Shown here: piece after piece, positions 1 through 11,344 of the stretch | How positions within the stretch are numbered: position 1 is the stretch's first letter | Layout: each line of letters begins with the position of its first letter | Source: Burhinus oedicnemus | Taxonomy: Eukaryota; Chordata; Aves; Charadriiformes; Burhinidae | Direction of reading: 5' to 3' | Length of the DNA stretch: 64,000 bases | Assembly: GCA_008921705.1 (NCBI GenBank) | Contig: VFFE01007653.1 | Coordinates: 62,001 to 126,000 of the forward strand | Program-made: the position numbers and the translations under genes | Notes under the pieces: generated by a model | Told to the model about the DNA's origin: nothing | Seen by the model: only the letters and a program-made list of their open reading frames with translations | Databases searched by the model: none

Positions 1-1698
1 GAAGGGAAAAGCAAATAAAGCGGAGGTGGTTGTGGGAGTCTACTATTGACCACCCAGCCAGGATGACAATGCCAATGAATTATTCTAAAAGGAATTAAGG
101 GTTGTTTCTAGATCAATTGTTCTTGTCCTTATGGGTGATTTTACCTTCCCAGACATCAGTTGGGACTATCATACAGCGGGCACAAACAGGTCCAGGAAAT
201 TTCTGACACATCTTGGTGCAGCTCCTAAGCGAGCTGACAAGGAAAGGTGGCATCCTAGAATTTTTGTTTGTAAACAGGTAGGGACTTGTGGGCAAAGTGG
301 TGATTGGTGGCTGTCTTGGTCGCAGTGACCACGAAGCAATTGAGTTTCAAATTGTTGGTGACAGGAGAAAAAGTGCCAGCAAAACTTCAACCCTGAATAT
401 GGGGAGAACAGACTTCAGGCTGCTGAAGGAGCTAGTTAGTAAGGTCTCTTGGGAATCTGCTTTTGAAGGTATTGCTGTCCATGACTGCTGGTCATTTTTT
501 AAAAGCCATCTCTGAAGAGTGCAGGAGCAGGAAATTCCGAAGTGTCAGAAGCCAAGCACGAAGGGTGGAAGGCCAGCTTGGCTGAGCAGGGATCTTCTAG
601 AACTTAGCCGGAAAAGGAAGCTGTACAGACATTGGAAGCAAGGGCAGGGGTCATGGGGGGACTACAGAAATGCTGTTCACCACTGTGTGGAGAAAATTTA
701 CGTGTCCAAAGCTCGGATTAGTGCTCAAGCTGGCCAGCACTGTGAAGGACAACAAAAAGGGCTTTTTAAAATATGTTAATAGGAAAATAAGAATCAGAAA
801 TAACATTGGTCCATTGCTTGACAAAGTCAGTCACCTCACAAATAGGGATGTCGACAAAGCGGAGACTTTTAATGCCTTCTTCGCCTTACAGAGAGACTTA
901 CAGGACTGGGCAATCACCAACCCTATGAAATTTAACAAGAGCAAGATTGTGCCAGATTCTGCACCGAGGATGGGGTAACCCTGGTTATATATGCAAACTG
1001 GGGGATGAGAGGCTAGAAAGCAGCCCTGTGGAAAGAGCTCTGGGGGTCTGGGTTGATGACAAACTGAATATGAGTCAACAGTGTGCCCTGGCAGCCAAAA
1101 CGGCCAACGGTGTCCTGGGGTGCACCGAGCACAGCATAACCAGCTGGTCGAGGAAGGTGATTGTCCCACTCGATACTGCACTGGTATGGCCTGCTTCCAG
1201 TATTATGTGCAGTTTTGGGCACCTCAATATAAGGATATCATACTATTGGAGTGTGTCCAGAGGAGAGCGACCAAGATGGTGAAAAGTCTCAAGGGCAAAA
1301 TTTAGGAGGAGTGGCTGCGGTCACATGATTCATTCAGCTTGGAGAAGAGAAGACTGAGGGGTGACCTCATTGCAGCCTACAATTTCCTTAAGGGAGGGAG
1401 TGGAAGGGGAGGGGCTGATCTCTCTCTGGTGACCAGTGACAGGGCACGAGGCAATGGAATGAAGCTGCATCAGGGGAAGTTCAGATTGGGCATTAGGAAA
1501 AGATTCTTCAATGAAAGGGTGGTCGGTCACTGGAACAGGCTTCCCAGGGAAGTGGTCATGGCACTGAGCCTGTTAGAGTTCAAGGAGTATCTGGACAATG
1601 CTCTTAGTCATACGGTTTAGTTTTAGGTAGTCCTGTGAGGAGCAGGGAGTTGGACTTTGATCCTTATGGGTCGCTTCCAACTTGTGATATTCTATGAA
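1..1698 (+). mobile_element. CR1 LINE, internally deleted, 5' end outside the window
   Basis: This is a degenerate CR1 non-LTR retrotransposon. Near the left edge the endonuclease part of ORF2 is readable: a GVYY...PPSQDD-like stretch with a stop inside it, then MGDF (nt 131-142) and, in another frame, GCLGRSDHEAIEF (about nt 306-345), the conserved AP-endonuclease SDH region. A frameshift separates the two. The linker follows (NKKGF..YVN.K..NNIGPLLD) and stops near FNAFFA (about nt 870-888). The sequence then jumps to the late reverse-transcriptase segment (NWAITN.MKFNK-like), so the catalytic RT core with its FADD-type motif is missing. After that come the usual C-terminal pieces ([51 protein letters not shown]) and a stop at 1618-1620. 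The 3' end has the CR1-type ATTCTATGA motif near 1689. The copy is dead: it carries several stops, frameshifts and the internal deletion. Confidence 0.93.
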
Positions 1699-1800
1699 AT
1701 GGAGAGGTCTCTATTTCAGAATCGTATCTATCCTGATACTACACATTTGCCTTTTTTAAATTAGATGATGCATGAACTATGTATTTATGTATTTTTACAG

Positions 1801-1931
1801 ATTACAAAAGGTCTTGGGTTTGGATTCTCTGGATGAAGTGTTAGACATAAAACTTGTGAATTCAAAGCATATAGTCCAAAACACGTACAATGTCAATAAG
1901 CAAGGCATTGTCACTTTAGAAGACAAATCAA
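1801..1931 (+). CDS. DEPDC1B: DEPDC1B, first visible exon (start of RhoGAP-like domain)
   Basis: The acceptor is TTTTTACAG at 1792-1800 and the donor GTGAGT begins at 1932. The first base completes a codon from the upstream exon. Translation from 1802 reads [20 protein letters not shown] and continues to LEDKS; one base (phase 1) carries over. The exon begins about 100 bp after the 3' end of a CR1 copy, so the insertion lies within the acceptor's wider neighbourhood. The polypyrimidine tract is weak and split (CTTTTTTAAATTAG, then TATTTTTACAG). Confidence 0.92.
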
Positions 1932-4900
1932 GTGAGTATTTTAGAAGTTTACATTTAACTTTTTTATATTGTAGTTTACTAGTATATAAAAAGTATTACT
2001 TCTAATCTATACTAACATATAGCATCTTTATACTTGCATGAGCACATTTATACTAGAGTTTTTACACAGTATGCCATTGTTGTCCTCTGACATCCATCAG
2101 AGGACATCATGACAGTAAGAATTGGTGTTTATTCCTATTTACACTCTTCAACATATTCATGCTTTAGCAGGGTTGAAAGATGAAGGCAAAAGAGCAGCAA
2201 CTTTTCATTTTTAAAGAAAGGGATATTTTTCACTTCAATCTGGCTTTGTGATCCCAGCACTTAACTGCCTGGGGTGTTTACATGATGGAAATGTATATTA
2301 AAAATCAGGAAAGAATCAAAATGTAAACTGAGAGATACTTAAAATTTCTCAGTTTTGAGTTTTCAATCAATGTGTTTTGAAACTAGTGCCAAGTTTAAAA
2401 CTGCTTTGCACATCAGGGAGAAAGTAAGTAAAGCATTTTTGCTGCCGTGATATATCACTTACAATATTATCACCACCATATTTTCTACAAGATTTGTAGA
2501 GCAGTGAACTATAAGATTGAAACCTGGTTTGGTTTGTGAATGAAACCTCCAGAGCATATACATGTTCATTTTAAAGACAATTGGAGCATTTGAAGGTATC
2601 AACTTCCCCCTTGCAGAAATGACAGTACTGAATGTATGAGTGCTTTTCAACATCATCAGTGCAAAGTAAACAATTCACTGTAATGCACTAGTGAAGGTGT
2701 AGCTTGAACTAATTTGGCTGATTTTTTGCAGGGCAGGTTAAGGGTTTGTGGTATTATCCATTTTGCTTGATTGAGTTGTAAGAGCAGTGGGCATAACTGA
2801 TTGATATTGAGTACTGGAGGTACTAAAGCATAGATGTAATTTAAGCTAGATCCTATATTAAGGTATAGCCTGACTGTCTTTGCAATTAGTCTACTATATA
2901 GGAGGATACTGTATAGGCAGAACTTCTTAAAGCATATTCATTTTCGCTTTTTCTCTGTTTAATTTCTGTCTGTTTCTCTCCTATGCAGAGGAACTACCTC
3001 ACTGGATATTATCAGCAATGAAATGTCTAGCAAATTGTAAGTAAATTCAGGAGGGGAAAAGAATCAAACCAACCCACTGCCGTAAAAATCAGTTGAACTG
3101 ACTGTGCCTTTACTGCTTTATCAAATCCTGTTTATATTCGTAGTCAATATTTTTTCTGATCACTGCCTTAAACAAAGTTGGAAAGATCAGCCAGCATATA
3201 TTCTTATGCCAGTGCATCTTATTTCAGTGAAATATATAAAGATTAAACTAGTCTATTCATATTTTTCCTCTATTATGTTTTTTCACTAGACCTATTGGAA
3301 ATAGGTCAATTCAATAGATCAATACAATTTCACTTATATTTTGAAGAATGAGTCTAAGTTTTGTGGGGTTTTTTTTTCTACTTGATATTGCATTTTTATT
3401 TGCTGGAATGGAAAATAATGATCTGGTTGGTGGCTGCAAATTAATTTTCTCTCTCTGTTTTTTTTTTTCTTGTTTTGTTTTGGGTTTTTTTGTTTGGTTG
3501 GTTGGGTTTTTTTGTTCTTCTTTGTAGGGCCCAGCTGCTCAGATTTGAAGCAGCCTACATACTCAGGATTTGAAAGAGATGTCTTCAAAACTATAGTGGA
3601 CTACTTTGGCCAGATGAAAGAACCTCTTCTCACGTTTCATTTTTTTGATGTTTTTGTTAGTGTGTTAGGTAAGTAGTTTGGGATGTGATGAAAAAGTTAT
3701 TCTTTGGAATTAACTTCCTGGAATTAATTTACCATACCCAAGTGGTATCACGGCTCATTTCTTTAGGACCTGCCCTGTCCATTCTACATGGAGAACAGTT
3801 TAATATTTAAATTTATTTCATATCACAAGGTGGTTTTATTCTTGTGTCTTTTTGATCACATTAGTTCAAAAATCTCCCATTGCTTGTCTTTATAATTTTT
3901 AAAGGCCTCTGTTCATTGCTTAGTACTGCCACACCTAACATGTATTTTAGCAGATTTTTCTTTTTTTACAAATGCCTAAGTGTGTTAAAAACTCACATAA
4001 GCTTTTTAGAAATTGCTTGACTGAAGTCTATATTAAAAAGGATTAGGGCTATGAGGACTGTTTTTTTTATCCCTGGCAATATTACATCTGAAGGAAATTG
4101 AAATCCTTCATTGCTTGAACTTAGAATAGACATTAACTAATCTAGTGCTTTAAAGAAACAATAGCTTAGTTATTAACTATCACTTTTTAAAGGTTCACAC
4201 TATATCAAATTCAACTATCCTGTAGCTATAGATGGCCATATTGAAAGACAGTAGATGTGATAATATTTGATTACGTTTTATGGTTACATTTCAGAAAAGA
4301 ACAACTGAGTTGAAAAGTAAACATGCTTTGTAGCATGTCAGTCCTCTGAGCTTGTTTAAGTGGGAACAACATTGCTTTTAATGAACTATTGAGATGGAAA
4401 AGGAATTCAGATTAACACTTTTATTTCTGGAATTTAGTATTTTTATACTTTGTTAGTTGACAATCTTACTTCAAACTGAATATAGTTCCCTTTCAGACTT
4501 CTTTTTCTTAGACAACAGATATTCTTGATAATATCTTTAAAATTCTTTCTCTCCTTTCATACTGTCCTTCTGTTTGCTTTTCCATTGTATTTCACATCTT
4601 TCAGGTTTTATGAGTTGTATTTCACAGTATTTCACAGATGTAAAAATGAGAAGAAAGAATTCATGCCAATGTTTATGTGGAAATGAAAGAAAACCGTGCA
4701 CAGTTTCAAAAAGTAAAAAAATAATTTTGTGGTCTCTTTCACAAAAAATGAGGTGTTAATACGGAATCCTTGCTTACTAATGAAAATAGAATTACACAAA
4801 AAAATCATGGGAATACAGACTTTCAAGAACTACTTAGTTTGTTTTCCATCTTCATACTTATACAATTTACTTTAAATTACTGGCAGTATATGTTTGAAAA

Positions 4901-7900
4901 TGTCATGTTTCTCTAGAAGTCTTGCCTAAACAGCCTCCTCCAGACATGTAACACAGGTATTTGAATGGCTAAAAAGCTGCATTTCGCCTCCGTGCAATGA
5001 TTTTGGATACCTGAGTTAGGCATCCTCACTGACTGGGGGATGGGGTTGGGTCAGATGATACGCAGCATAATTCAAGACTATGCTCCCTACCTAGCCAGTG
5101 GAGGGAGTTCAAGAAGACAATTCAGCATACCTGTGGTGAAGCCTAACTCTCCTTTTTGTACTCAAACTACTTAGAACCAGTAGTAAGAAAATAAACACGT
5201 AAATATAAGGAAGAGATGACAGATCTGCAGTTTTGGTAGCCAGGTCATCTTTAACCACTCAGGCTCTCTTCTGAGATTAAATCTGTGATTCTTGGGAGTG
5301 AAGGGAGAGGGGGAGGAGGAAGGGATTTTTTGAGGGTTAAGCTGAGAGAGAAAGGGGCAAGCTTTGTGTTCTGCTCAATATGTAATTAAGTCTTAACAAC
5401 AAAGCTACTGTACAGACTACTATGAAGCTGTACGTAAATGTAGACGATAATGCACACTCCATAGAATATTATTTTGTGGTGTCGATGCTAGTACTGAATA
5501 CTGCCTGTGAAGCAGTAATTGCTTAGTAAGTGCATTTACAAAATATGAAAAAGCAGATCTGCGTCTGCAGTTGCATTTCTGTGATTGTTTTTTTTAATGG
5601 AGTATAGTTTGCTAAATTGGCAATAATTCTCAATCTTAAGATGTTTATAAACCAAGATTTCAGTCTTTGAGTCTCTGGCTTTTCATATTGCTACCCTCAG
5701 GGAATCACAACCTTTCCACGGTGATTATAGGATTTCTTTCTTCCTTCAGTGGATAAGCTTTCTGTTTAGTGGAAATAGCAAAGAAAGTGTTATCAGATGA
5801 TATTTCTAGTCATTTGAGGCAGCCATGATGTGATTTATACATGTCTAAAAGCTCTGTCTTAAAACCTGAGGAATATTTGCAGAAATCATAGGTGGCTTGT
5901 GTAACCTTATCAAGATGTCTCACTTGCTTCTGTTTTTGAATGAAGACCATCTAGAGCACTTCTCTTCCAAGAGGCTGGCTGAAATTAGTTTTCAGGATAG
6001 CTAAGGAAATGGGAGTAAGGTGTTAGTGATCATCAGATATTTTACTAACTTGGTAAGATTAAACTTACTCTTTGCATGGGTTATGATTCTTTATGTACAA
6101 ATCTCATAAAGGGTAATTATTATTTCTCAGGACCTCTTCAAAACATATGCACTAGTGTGCTTGCCAAATCTTCCTTTGAAGTTAGAAAAAGCTTTGCTTT
6201 GAAAATGAAATTAACTACAGTACTTTACTGCTCCTTTCTTGGAATACTCTCTGTTTTGGCTGCCTTACTACTGCACAATTCTCTTTGTGTTTTTTTTTAA
6301 TAACAAACAACTTCCGCTTTTGACACAGTGTGGAATTGGCTGGCATGGTGCATGAGAGGACAGCAGTGGATGCTGTTTATGTTGACTGTAGTAAAGCTTT
6401 CAACACTGTCTCCCATCACATCTTTATAGGCAAACTGAGGAAGTGCAGGCTAGGTAAATGGGTAGTGATGTAAACCAGAAATCAGCTGAATTGCTGGGCT
6501 CAGAGTGTTGTGATCAATGGCACAAAGTCCAGCTGGGTGTCAATCAGTAGGGAATACCCTAGGGCTGATAATGGGGCCAGTGGTGGTTAACACTTCATTA
6601 ATGACGTGGATGGTGGGACACTCTGTCCTAAACAAGGACAGAGTGCCCTAAACAAGTGTGCAGATAATACGAAATGGGGAAGAGCGGTTAATGCAGCAGA
6701 GGGTTGTACTGCCATGCAGCGGGGCCTCGATGGGCTGGAGAAATGGGCAAACGGGAATCTCCTAATGTTCAACAAAGGGAAATGTGAAGTCTTCTCCTGG
6801 GGAGGAATAACCCCATACACCAGTGCATGCTGGGTGTGACTGGCTTGAAAGCAGCTTTACTGAGAAGGACTTGGCAGTCCTGGTGACCACGAGCCAGCAG
6901 TGTGTCCTTGTGCCAAAGAAGACCCGCAGCATTCTTATCTGCATTAAGATCATTCCAGCAGGTTGAGGGAGATCTTTCCTCCGCACTATGCAGTGAGTCC
7001 AGTGGAGGGCCACAAAACTCAAGGGCTTGGAGCATCTGTCATATGGGGAGAGGCTGAGACCAGGGACTGTTTAGCCTGGAGAGGAGAAATGCAGGGAGGA
7101 TCTTATTAATGTGTACAAAAGATTGATGTGGGAAGAGTAAAGAAGAGGGAGCCAGACTTTTATCAATGATATCCAATAACAGGACAAGAGGCAATAAGCA
7201 CAAAAAGAAATACAGGAAACATCAATTATACATAGGAAAATAGCTTTTAATTGGAAGATGGTCAAACACTGGAAGAGGTTGTCCAGAGAGGCTGTGGTGT
7301 CTCTATCTTTGGAGATATTCAAAACCTGATTTGACATAGTCCTGGGCATCTTGCTGTAGGTGACTGTGCTTTGAGCAGGGGGAGATGTCTAGATAATCTC
7401 CAGAGATCCCTTCCAACATCTGTAATCCTATGGAAAAAAAAGTATATCTTTTTGTTGTCTTCCTTGTTCCTTTATTAAGAGAATTTACTGACAGACTTCA
7501 GTCATGCAGATATTTTGCTCCTGACTTCTGTTTTGTTCTGAGACTACTCCTATTCAGGCAAATGTGTACTACGTGCTTCCTTCACTGAGCTTTAGAAACC
7601 CAAAAGAGGATACCATTTGGGTGGTGAGACCTCTTTATAGGTATCTAAACTACTACCAGATTGTACCATGCCTCTCCAGTCTTCAAATATCTCTGCCATG
7701 TTCACATCCTGTGTTTTCTCAACAGTTTGTAAGTAGAATTAGTCATAGATTTAACTTCTGTAGGTGTGAGGGATGTGTCAGTATTGTCATAGCTGTCAGT
7801 GATGCGTAAGTGCATGTTTGTTTAGATTCTCTGATTGTTGCCCCAGGCTTAACTTTTTTTATATGGTTACTACATCTGTGCATATGTCTCAGTTGTATTT

Positions 7901-10900
7901 AGAGTTGAGGGCTGTAAAAGAGCAAAGGATGAACCAAAACATAGTTTTTCATGTCTGCTAACATCTAGAGTTGTTGGTTATGGTTAGTAATGTCTCCCAA
8001 TGCATCAGAAGGAAATCTTGTAAATACTTAAATAAAGTGCCCATTTCTAGTAGTCTAGCTCTAGTCGTTGGGGAGTGGACTTCTAATGGAGTCTTGAATG
8101 AGTAGGAAAGGAAAGGAATTTGGGGAGACAGATTTAGAAATGTTATGTTAAATGTTTTTGAAATATATAATTGAGAAGTGTTGCCCAGTCTCATGATCTT
8201 GTATAAACTAGGTCTGCTACAAAAACACAGCAAGGCCGTAGAAGCTCTTCAGATCTCTTGTCTCCTGCTGCCACCAGAAAATCGGAAAAGACTACAGCTG
8301 TTGGTGAGGATGATGGCAAGAATTAGCTTTAACAAGGATTTGCCGCCTCTTTCTGATTCAGTGAGGACCAGAACCTTGGTACGTATAGTGTAAGGCAAAA
8401 GGTCTAGACAAGGCTTTTGGAGTAGCACAGATAAGATTCTTACTGGAGAGTGTATACAAAATACAGTTGCTTGTTTGAAGAACAGTTTGTCTATTCTAGC
8501 TATGTGGACAGCCACTCTGAATAAACTGAGATGTCTTGGTAAGTTGTGAGCAAATGAAGAATGTGCTCAGAATTTGGAAGTTTCCTTATCTTTCAAAGTT
8601 AAATCACCACTGATACCACTGTTGAGCAGAAAAAAAATTAAAATACAGTAGGTGAGGTCTCTGATGTTCTTTATCACTGCAAACAGTGTGAGAGAAACAA
8701 ACTGCCTGTTTTAGTCATAGTTAGAAATACGTAGCTGAATGTTTTGATTTACCTGTTTTCAGCCATATAAAAGAAAATTCCTACCAGTTTATTTCAGTAC
8801 TAATTTTTTTTTTCATCATTTAACTACAGAAATCTCTAAAAGTAATTGTAATCAGATTTTCATAAAGCCCTAATTTTTGCTAATGCTCTTTCTGTAGGAC
8901 TACTCGTAGAGTTATCACTGATGTTTGCAACAGCGTGTTTTTACAAAGTTATTAGGCATAACTTAGCAATTCCAGCTGGCTAAGGACATGTATTTCTTTT
9001 GGTTAATTTTCAAGTCTTTTGCAAGAAGGGCAACAGCAAACTCGGCTGTAGAGCGACTCCATAAAAATCCTATAGTAGCATGCATAAATCTAAATTTGTT
9101 CCATAGAAATTAAGTTTTCAATTAACTATGAATAGTATTTGATTAAAATAATTAAAATTTTGACTGCTGAGGTTAAAATTTAATTAACTGTAAATGATCT
9201 TTGATTAAAATAATCATGTTATAATCTAAATGTTATTTTTAGAAGTGAATCCTTTACAGTCCAAGTATTTTGTACTGAGTTTTAATTCAGCAGTGTAATC
9301 TATGGTACATGAGAGAGAACCTTGATTGCCTTCTGTTCCTTTAATATTAGAAGTGACTGGTGCACAGACAGAAAGCTCTTCTAACAAAGCTTGAGCATGA
9401 GACTACATGAAGGGGGCTGGACCTGAAATTTGGCTTGATGATTTCAAAATAATCGTATTAAGTACCAGAGGGAAAACTTAACTTCTGTTAAATTCCTGTG
9501 TTATTTTTAAAATCTCTGAAATATTTGTGCCCTGTTTAACTGGAAAAGCCATATGAAGTGGCTGTTTGCTGAAATCTTGAGAATAAAATGGAATTCAGCC
9601 ATTCTAAATCTAAAGTCAGGGTTAGATTATGTATATGAGGCAAAAGCCATCTTCAATCCACTCAGATAATGCCACCATTCACAATACTTTTTTAATTATT
9701 ATTATTATATTGATATGTTGGAAGTACGGTGAGTATTGTGCTGTTTAACAGTTTTTAAATACAATCTGATTTCCCCACCTCTCACCCTCAAACAGAAAAA
9801 TATACAATAATGATGACTTTTTTTCTCAGATGGTTCAGGCATTTTCCCGTTGTATTCTCTGCTCAAAGGATGAAATGGACTTGGATGAACTGCTTGCTGC
9901 TAAACTAGTATCTTTTCTTATGGACAATTATCAAGAGATCTTAAGTGTTCCTGCCACCTTAAAATCTTCTATAGAGGAGCATGTTGTGCATCTCCAGAGA
10001 GTTCAAGTAGGTACCTAATGAAAAAAGCCTCTAATGTCTCCGTGCTAGAAGGTCAAATTTATCCTTTCTGCTCCAAAGTTTGACAGTTCTTAAAGTCTTC
10101 AATCTGTCTCTGCTAGCTTATGAAGAGCTAATTAATTTTGACTGCTGATATTCAACCATAACTATGTATTTAAATGAAACTAAGCAGATCTTTGATGGTT
10201 TAGAGACAAGAACTATAAAATATGTTTTCCTGTTGGTCAGCACTATCTTCTCCATGGAATGGGCGAATTATGTTTGTGGTAGTGAGGAAAACTGTGGATG
10301 GTTAAAAAGTGTTTCCATTAATGTTCTGATTTTCTTTCAGAGCCATCCTTGCTTGTTCAGCTTTTTCATAACACTTTTTCTGCTTCCTAATACCATATTT
10401 TCTTTTGTTCAAAGATGCTTTTTGGTCCTCCATTCTTTAATTTCTACTGAAAAAGTAACATTTAGCTTATTCCAAGAGTTAAACAGGCTTCCTTTGTGTC
10501 ATGCTTTTTGACTTACTGCAACTCAATTAGTGCGGGAGGTAGGAGGTACAATTTTAGCGTCTTTATTCCATATCTTCTCTACTTAATAACTTCAGATGGT
10601 CAATTTGATTTAGCCAGTTTTTGCAAATTTATTGCAGAAAACATAGCTGCTCTTTTTTTACTCTCTTTTTCAGATAAAATATGCCGGAGCTGATACTGAT
10701 GCAACTTTTCCTCCTCCATCATTTTGTCACCAAATCAGTACAGATGAATTTGTATACCAAAGGGCAACTGGCTTTCAAGAACCACTGGCAGCTTTATTGG
10801 AAGAAATTGCAATGAATAAAGAAATATCTGTGAAAGATAAGAAGAAGAAGCTCAAGCAAGTAAATAAAAATTCCTCCACAGTCTTTAATTTTAACTTAAG

Positions 10901-11344
10901 AAGCTTTATGAAGACTTAGACATGTAGTCCTCTAGAGACATACTGATATGTAAAATAGTAGGTACTCTTGGGGATTTCAAACTTTTTAATCATTTAGAAT
11001 AGGGGTACTGTGATGAATCAAGCTGTATTAGAAAATATCACCTAATTTTCTATATAGAGGTATAGAAAGTCCATTAGAGAAATAATCTTTTTTTCTGCTC
11101 CAGAGGTGGAATTTCTACTTGAATAGTTTTTTATATTACAAGTTTGAGTGAATTCTTCATTTAAATCTATGTGTTTTTCTAGTTTCAGAAATCTTACCCT
11201 GAAGTGTATAGAGTACGATTTCCTACCCCTGAAACCGAAGCAGTGCTATTTCCAGAAAAAACTAAACAGAAACCACCAGTACTGATGTGGGCCTTAAAAA
11301 AGCCTTTTCAACCATTTCACAGAACCAGAAGCTTTCGGATGTAA
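1801..11344 (+). CDS. DEPDC1B: DEPDC1B (DEP domain-containing protein 1B), C-terminal seven exons
   Basis: Joined coding exons: 1801-1931, 2989-3036, 3528-3668, 8212-8378, 9830-10006, 10674-10859 and 11183-11344. They total 1,012 coding nt, about 336 residues, against roughly 529 in human DEPDC1B as I recall it. The N-terminal DEP domain and start codon are therefore upstream of the window. All introns are GT-AG and all phases match. Exons 1-4 hold the RhoGAP-like domain, including a KEPLLTF segment like the LPEPL motif of RhoGAPs. Where active RhoGAPs have a GxxRxSG arginine finger, this protein reads [12 protein letters not shown], with no arginine; this fits the published view that DEPDC1B is a catalytically unusual RhoGAP. 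DEPDC1B is known as a mitotic and proliferation-linked protein that affects Rho signalling and cell de-adhesion at the membrane. The paralogue DEPDC1 is disfavoured because the tail here ends [16 protein letters not shown], which I associate with DEPDC1B. No frame breaks were seen. Confidence 0.93.
1932..2988 (+). other. DEPDC1B intron, 1,057 bp
   Basis: GT-AG intron between the exons ending 1931 and starting 2989. AT-rich. No further exon, repeat family or RNA gene was recognised in it. Confidence 0.85.
2989..3036 (+). CDS. DEPDC1B: DEPDC1B 48-bp micro-exon
   Basis: This short exon is flanked by a strong acceptor (CTCTCCTATGCAG, ending 2988) and the donor GTAAGT at 3037. It encodes [16 protein letters not shown]. 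Phase 1 on both sides means that skipping it would keep the reading frame. The residues match the [14 protein letters not shown] segment shared by DEPDC1 and DEPDC1B. It is too short to be found by open-frame length alone. Confidence 0.92.
3528..3668 (+). CDS. DEPDC1B: DEPDC1B exon, RhoGAP-like core
   Basis: The acceptor TTTGTAG ends at 3527 and the donor GTAAGT begins at 3669. The exon is 141 bp, phase 1 to phase 1. Translation reads [19 protein letters not shown], then [20 protein letters not shown] and FDVFVSVL-G. The KEPLLTF segment fits the LPEPL motif of RhoGAP domains. The acceptor follows an unusual T/G-rich tract (about 3459-3519), with runs of G inside what should be a pyrimidine tract. 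Confidence 0.94.
3669..8211 (+). other. DEPDC1B intron, 4,543 bp, with a CR1 insertion
   Basis: This is the largest visible intron. The CR1 copy at 6325-7434 lies in the sense direction. The rest (3669-6324 and 7435-8211) is AT-rich unique-looking sequence with no recognised exon. The coding sequence joins directly across it (VLG-LLQK), so no coding exon is missing. Confidence 0.85.
6325..7434 (+). mobile_element. CR1 LINE, 5'-truncated, in DEPDC1B intron
   Basis: The copy begins inside the reverse-transcriptase domain of ORF2 (an AVD.VY.D.SKAF.TVSH-like segment near 6370-6420, out of frame in places). It continues through pieces like [20 protein letters not shown] (about 6700-6760) to the terminal SLEKRR.. 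and DRTRGN-like regions. It ends with the CR1-type AATCCTATGGA motif at about 7423-7434, followed by A's. Several stops and small indels break the frame. The insertion is in the same direction as the host gene. Confidence 0.93.
8212..8378 (+). CDS. DEPDC1B: DEPDC1B exon, end of RhoGAP-like domain
   Basis: The acceptor AAACTAG ends at 8211 and the donor GTACGT begins at 8379. It continues the glycine codon split from the previous exon and reads [20 protein letters not shown], then [20 protein letters not shown] and [15 protein letters not shown]. It ends in phase 0. The acceptor has a poor polypyrimidine tract (TCATGATCTTGTATAAACTAG), so it may depend on exonic signals. Confidence 0.93.
8379..9829 (+). 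other. DEPDC1B intron, 1,451 bp
   Basis: GT-AG intron with no recognised exon. It contains an imperfect local repeat: a 34-bp unit beginning AATTAACTATGAATAG at 9120 recurs at 9182 as AATTAACTGTAAATGA, a 62-bp spacing, after which similarity fades. Confidence 0.8.
9830..10006 (+). CDS. DEPDC1B: DEPDC1B exon, conserved MVQAFSRC region
   Basis: The acceptor CTTTTTTTCTCAG ends at 9829 and the donor GTAGGT begins at 10007. The exon has 59 codons, phase 0 to phase 0. It reads [20 protein letters not shown] and continues through [18 protein letters not shown] to HLQRVQ. The frame runs a few codons into the intron before a stop, so the exon end is set by the donor and by the following exon starting IKYAG. 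The initial Met is internal, not a translation start. Confidence 0.95.
10674..10859 (+). CDS. DEPDC1B: DEPDC1B exon, lysine-rich linker
   Basis: The acceptor CTCTTTTTCAG ends at 10673 and the donor GTAAAT begins at 10860. The exon has 62 codons in phase 0, from [20 protein letters not shown] through [16 protein letters not shown] to KDKKKKLKQ. The basic cluster KDKKKKLK near the end is conserved in the family and could act in nuclear localisation or membrane contact; that is an inference. Confidence 0.95.
11183..11344 (+). CDS. DEPDC1B: DEPDC1B terminal coding exon
   Basis: The acceptor TTTTTCTAG ends at 11182. Translation reads [20 protein letters not shown], then [20 protein letters not shown] and [13 protein letters not shown], with a TAA stop at 11342-11344. 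The ending [16 protein letters not shown] separates DEPDC1B from its paralogue DEPDC1. The open frame that starts at 11287 in another phase is a shadow of this exon. Confidence 0.95.
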   Translation, partial: FQKSYPEVYRVRFPTPETEAVLFPEKTKQKPPVLMWALKKPFQPFHRTRSFRM

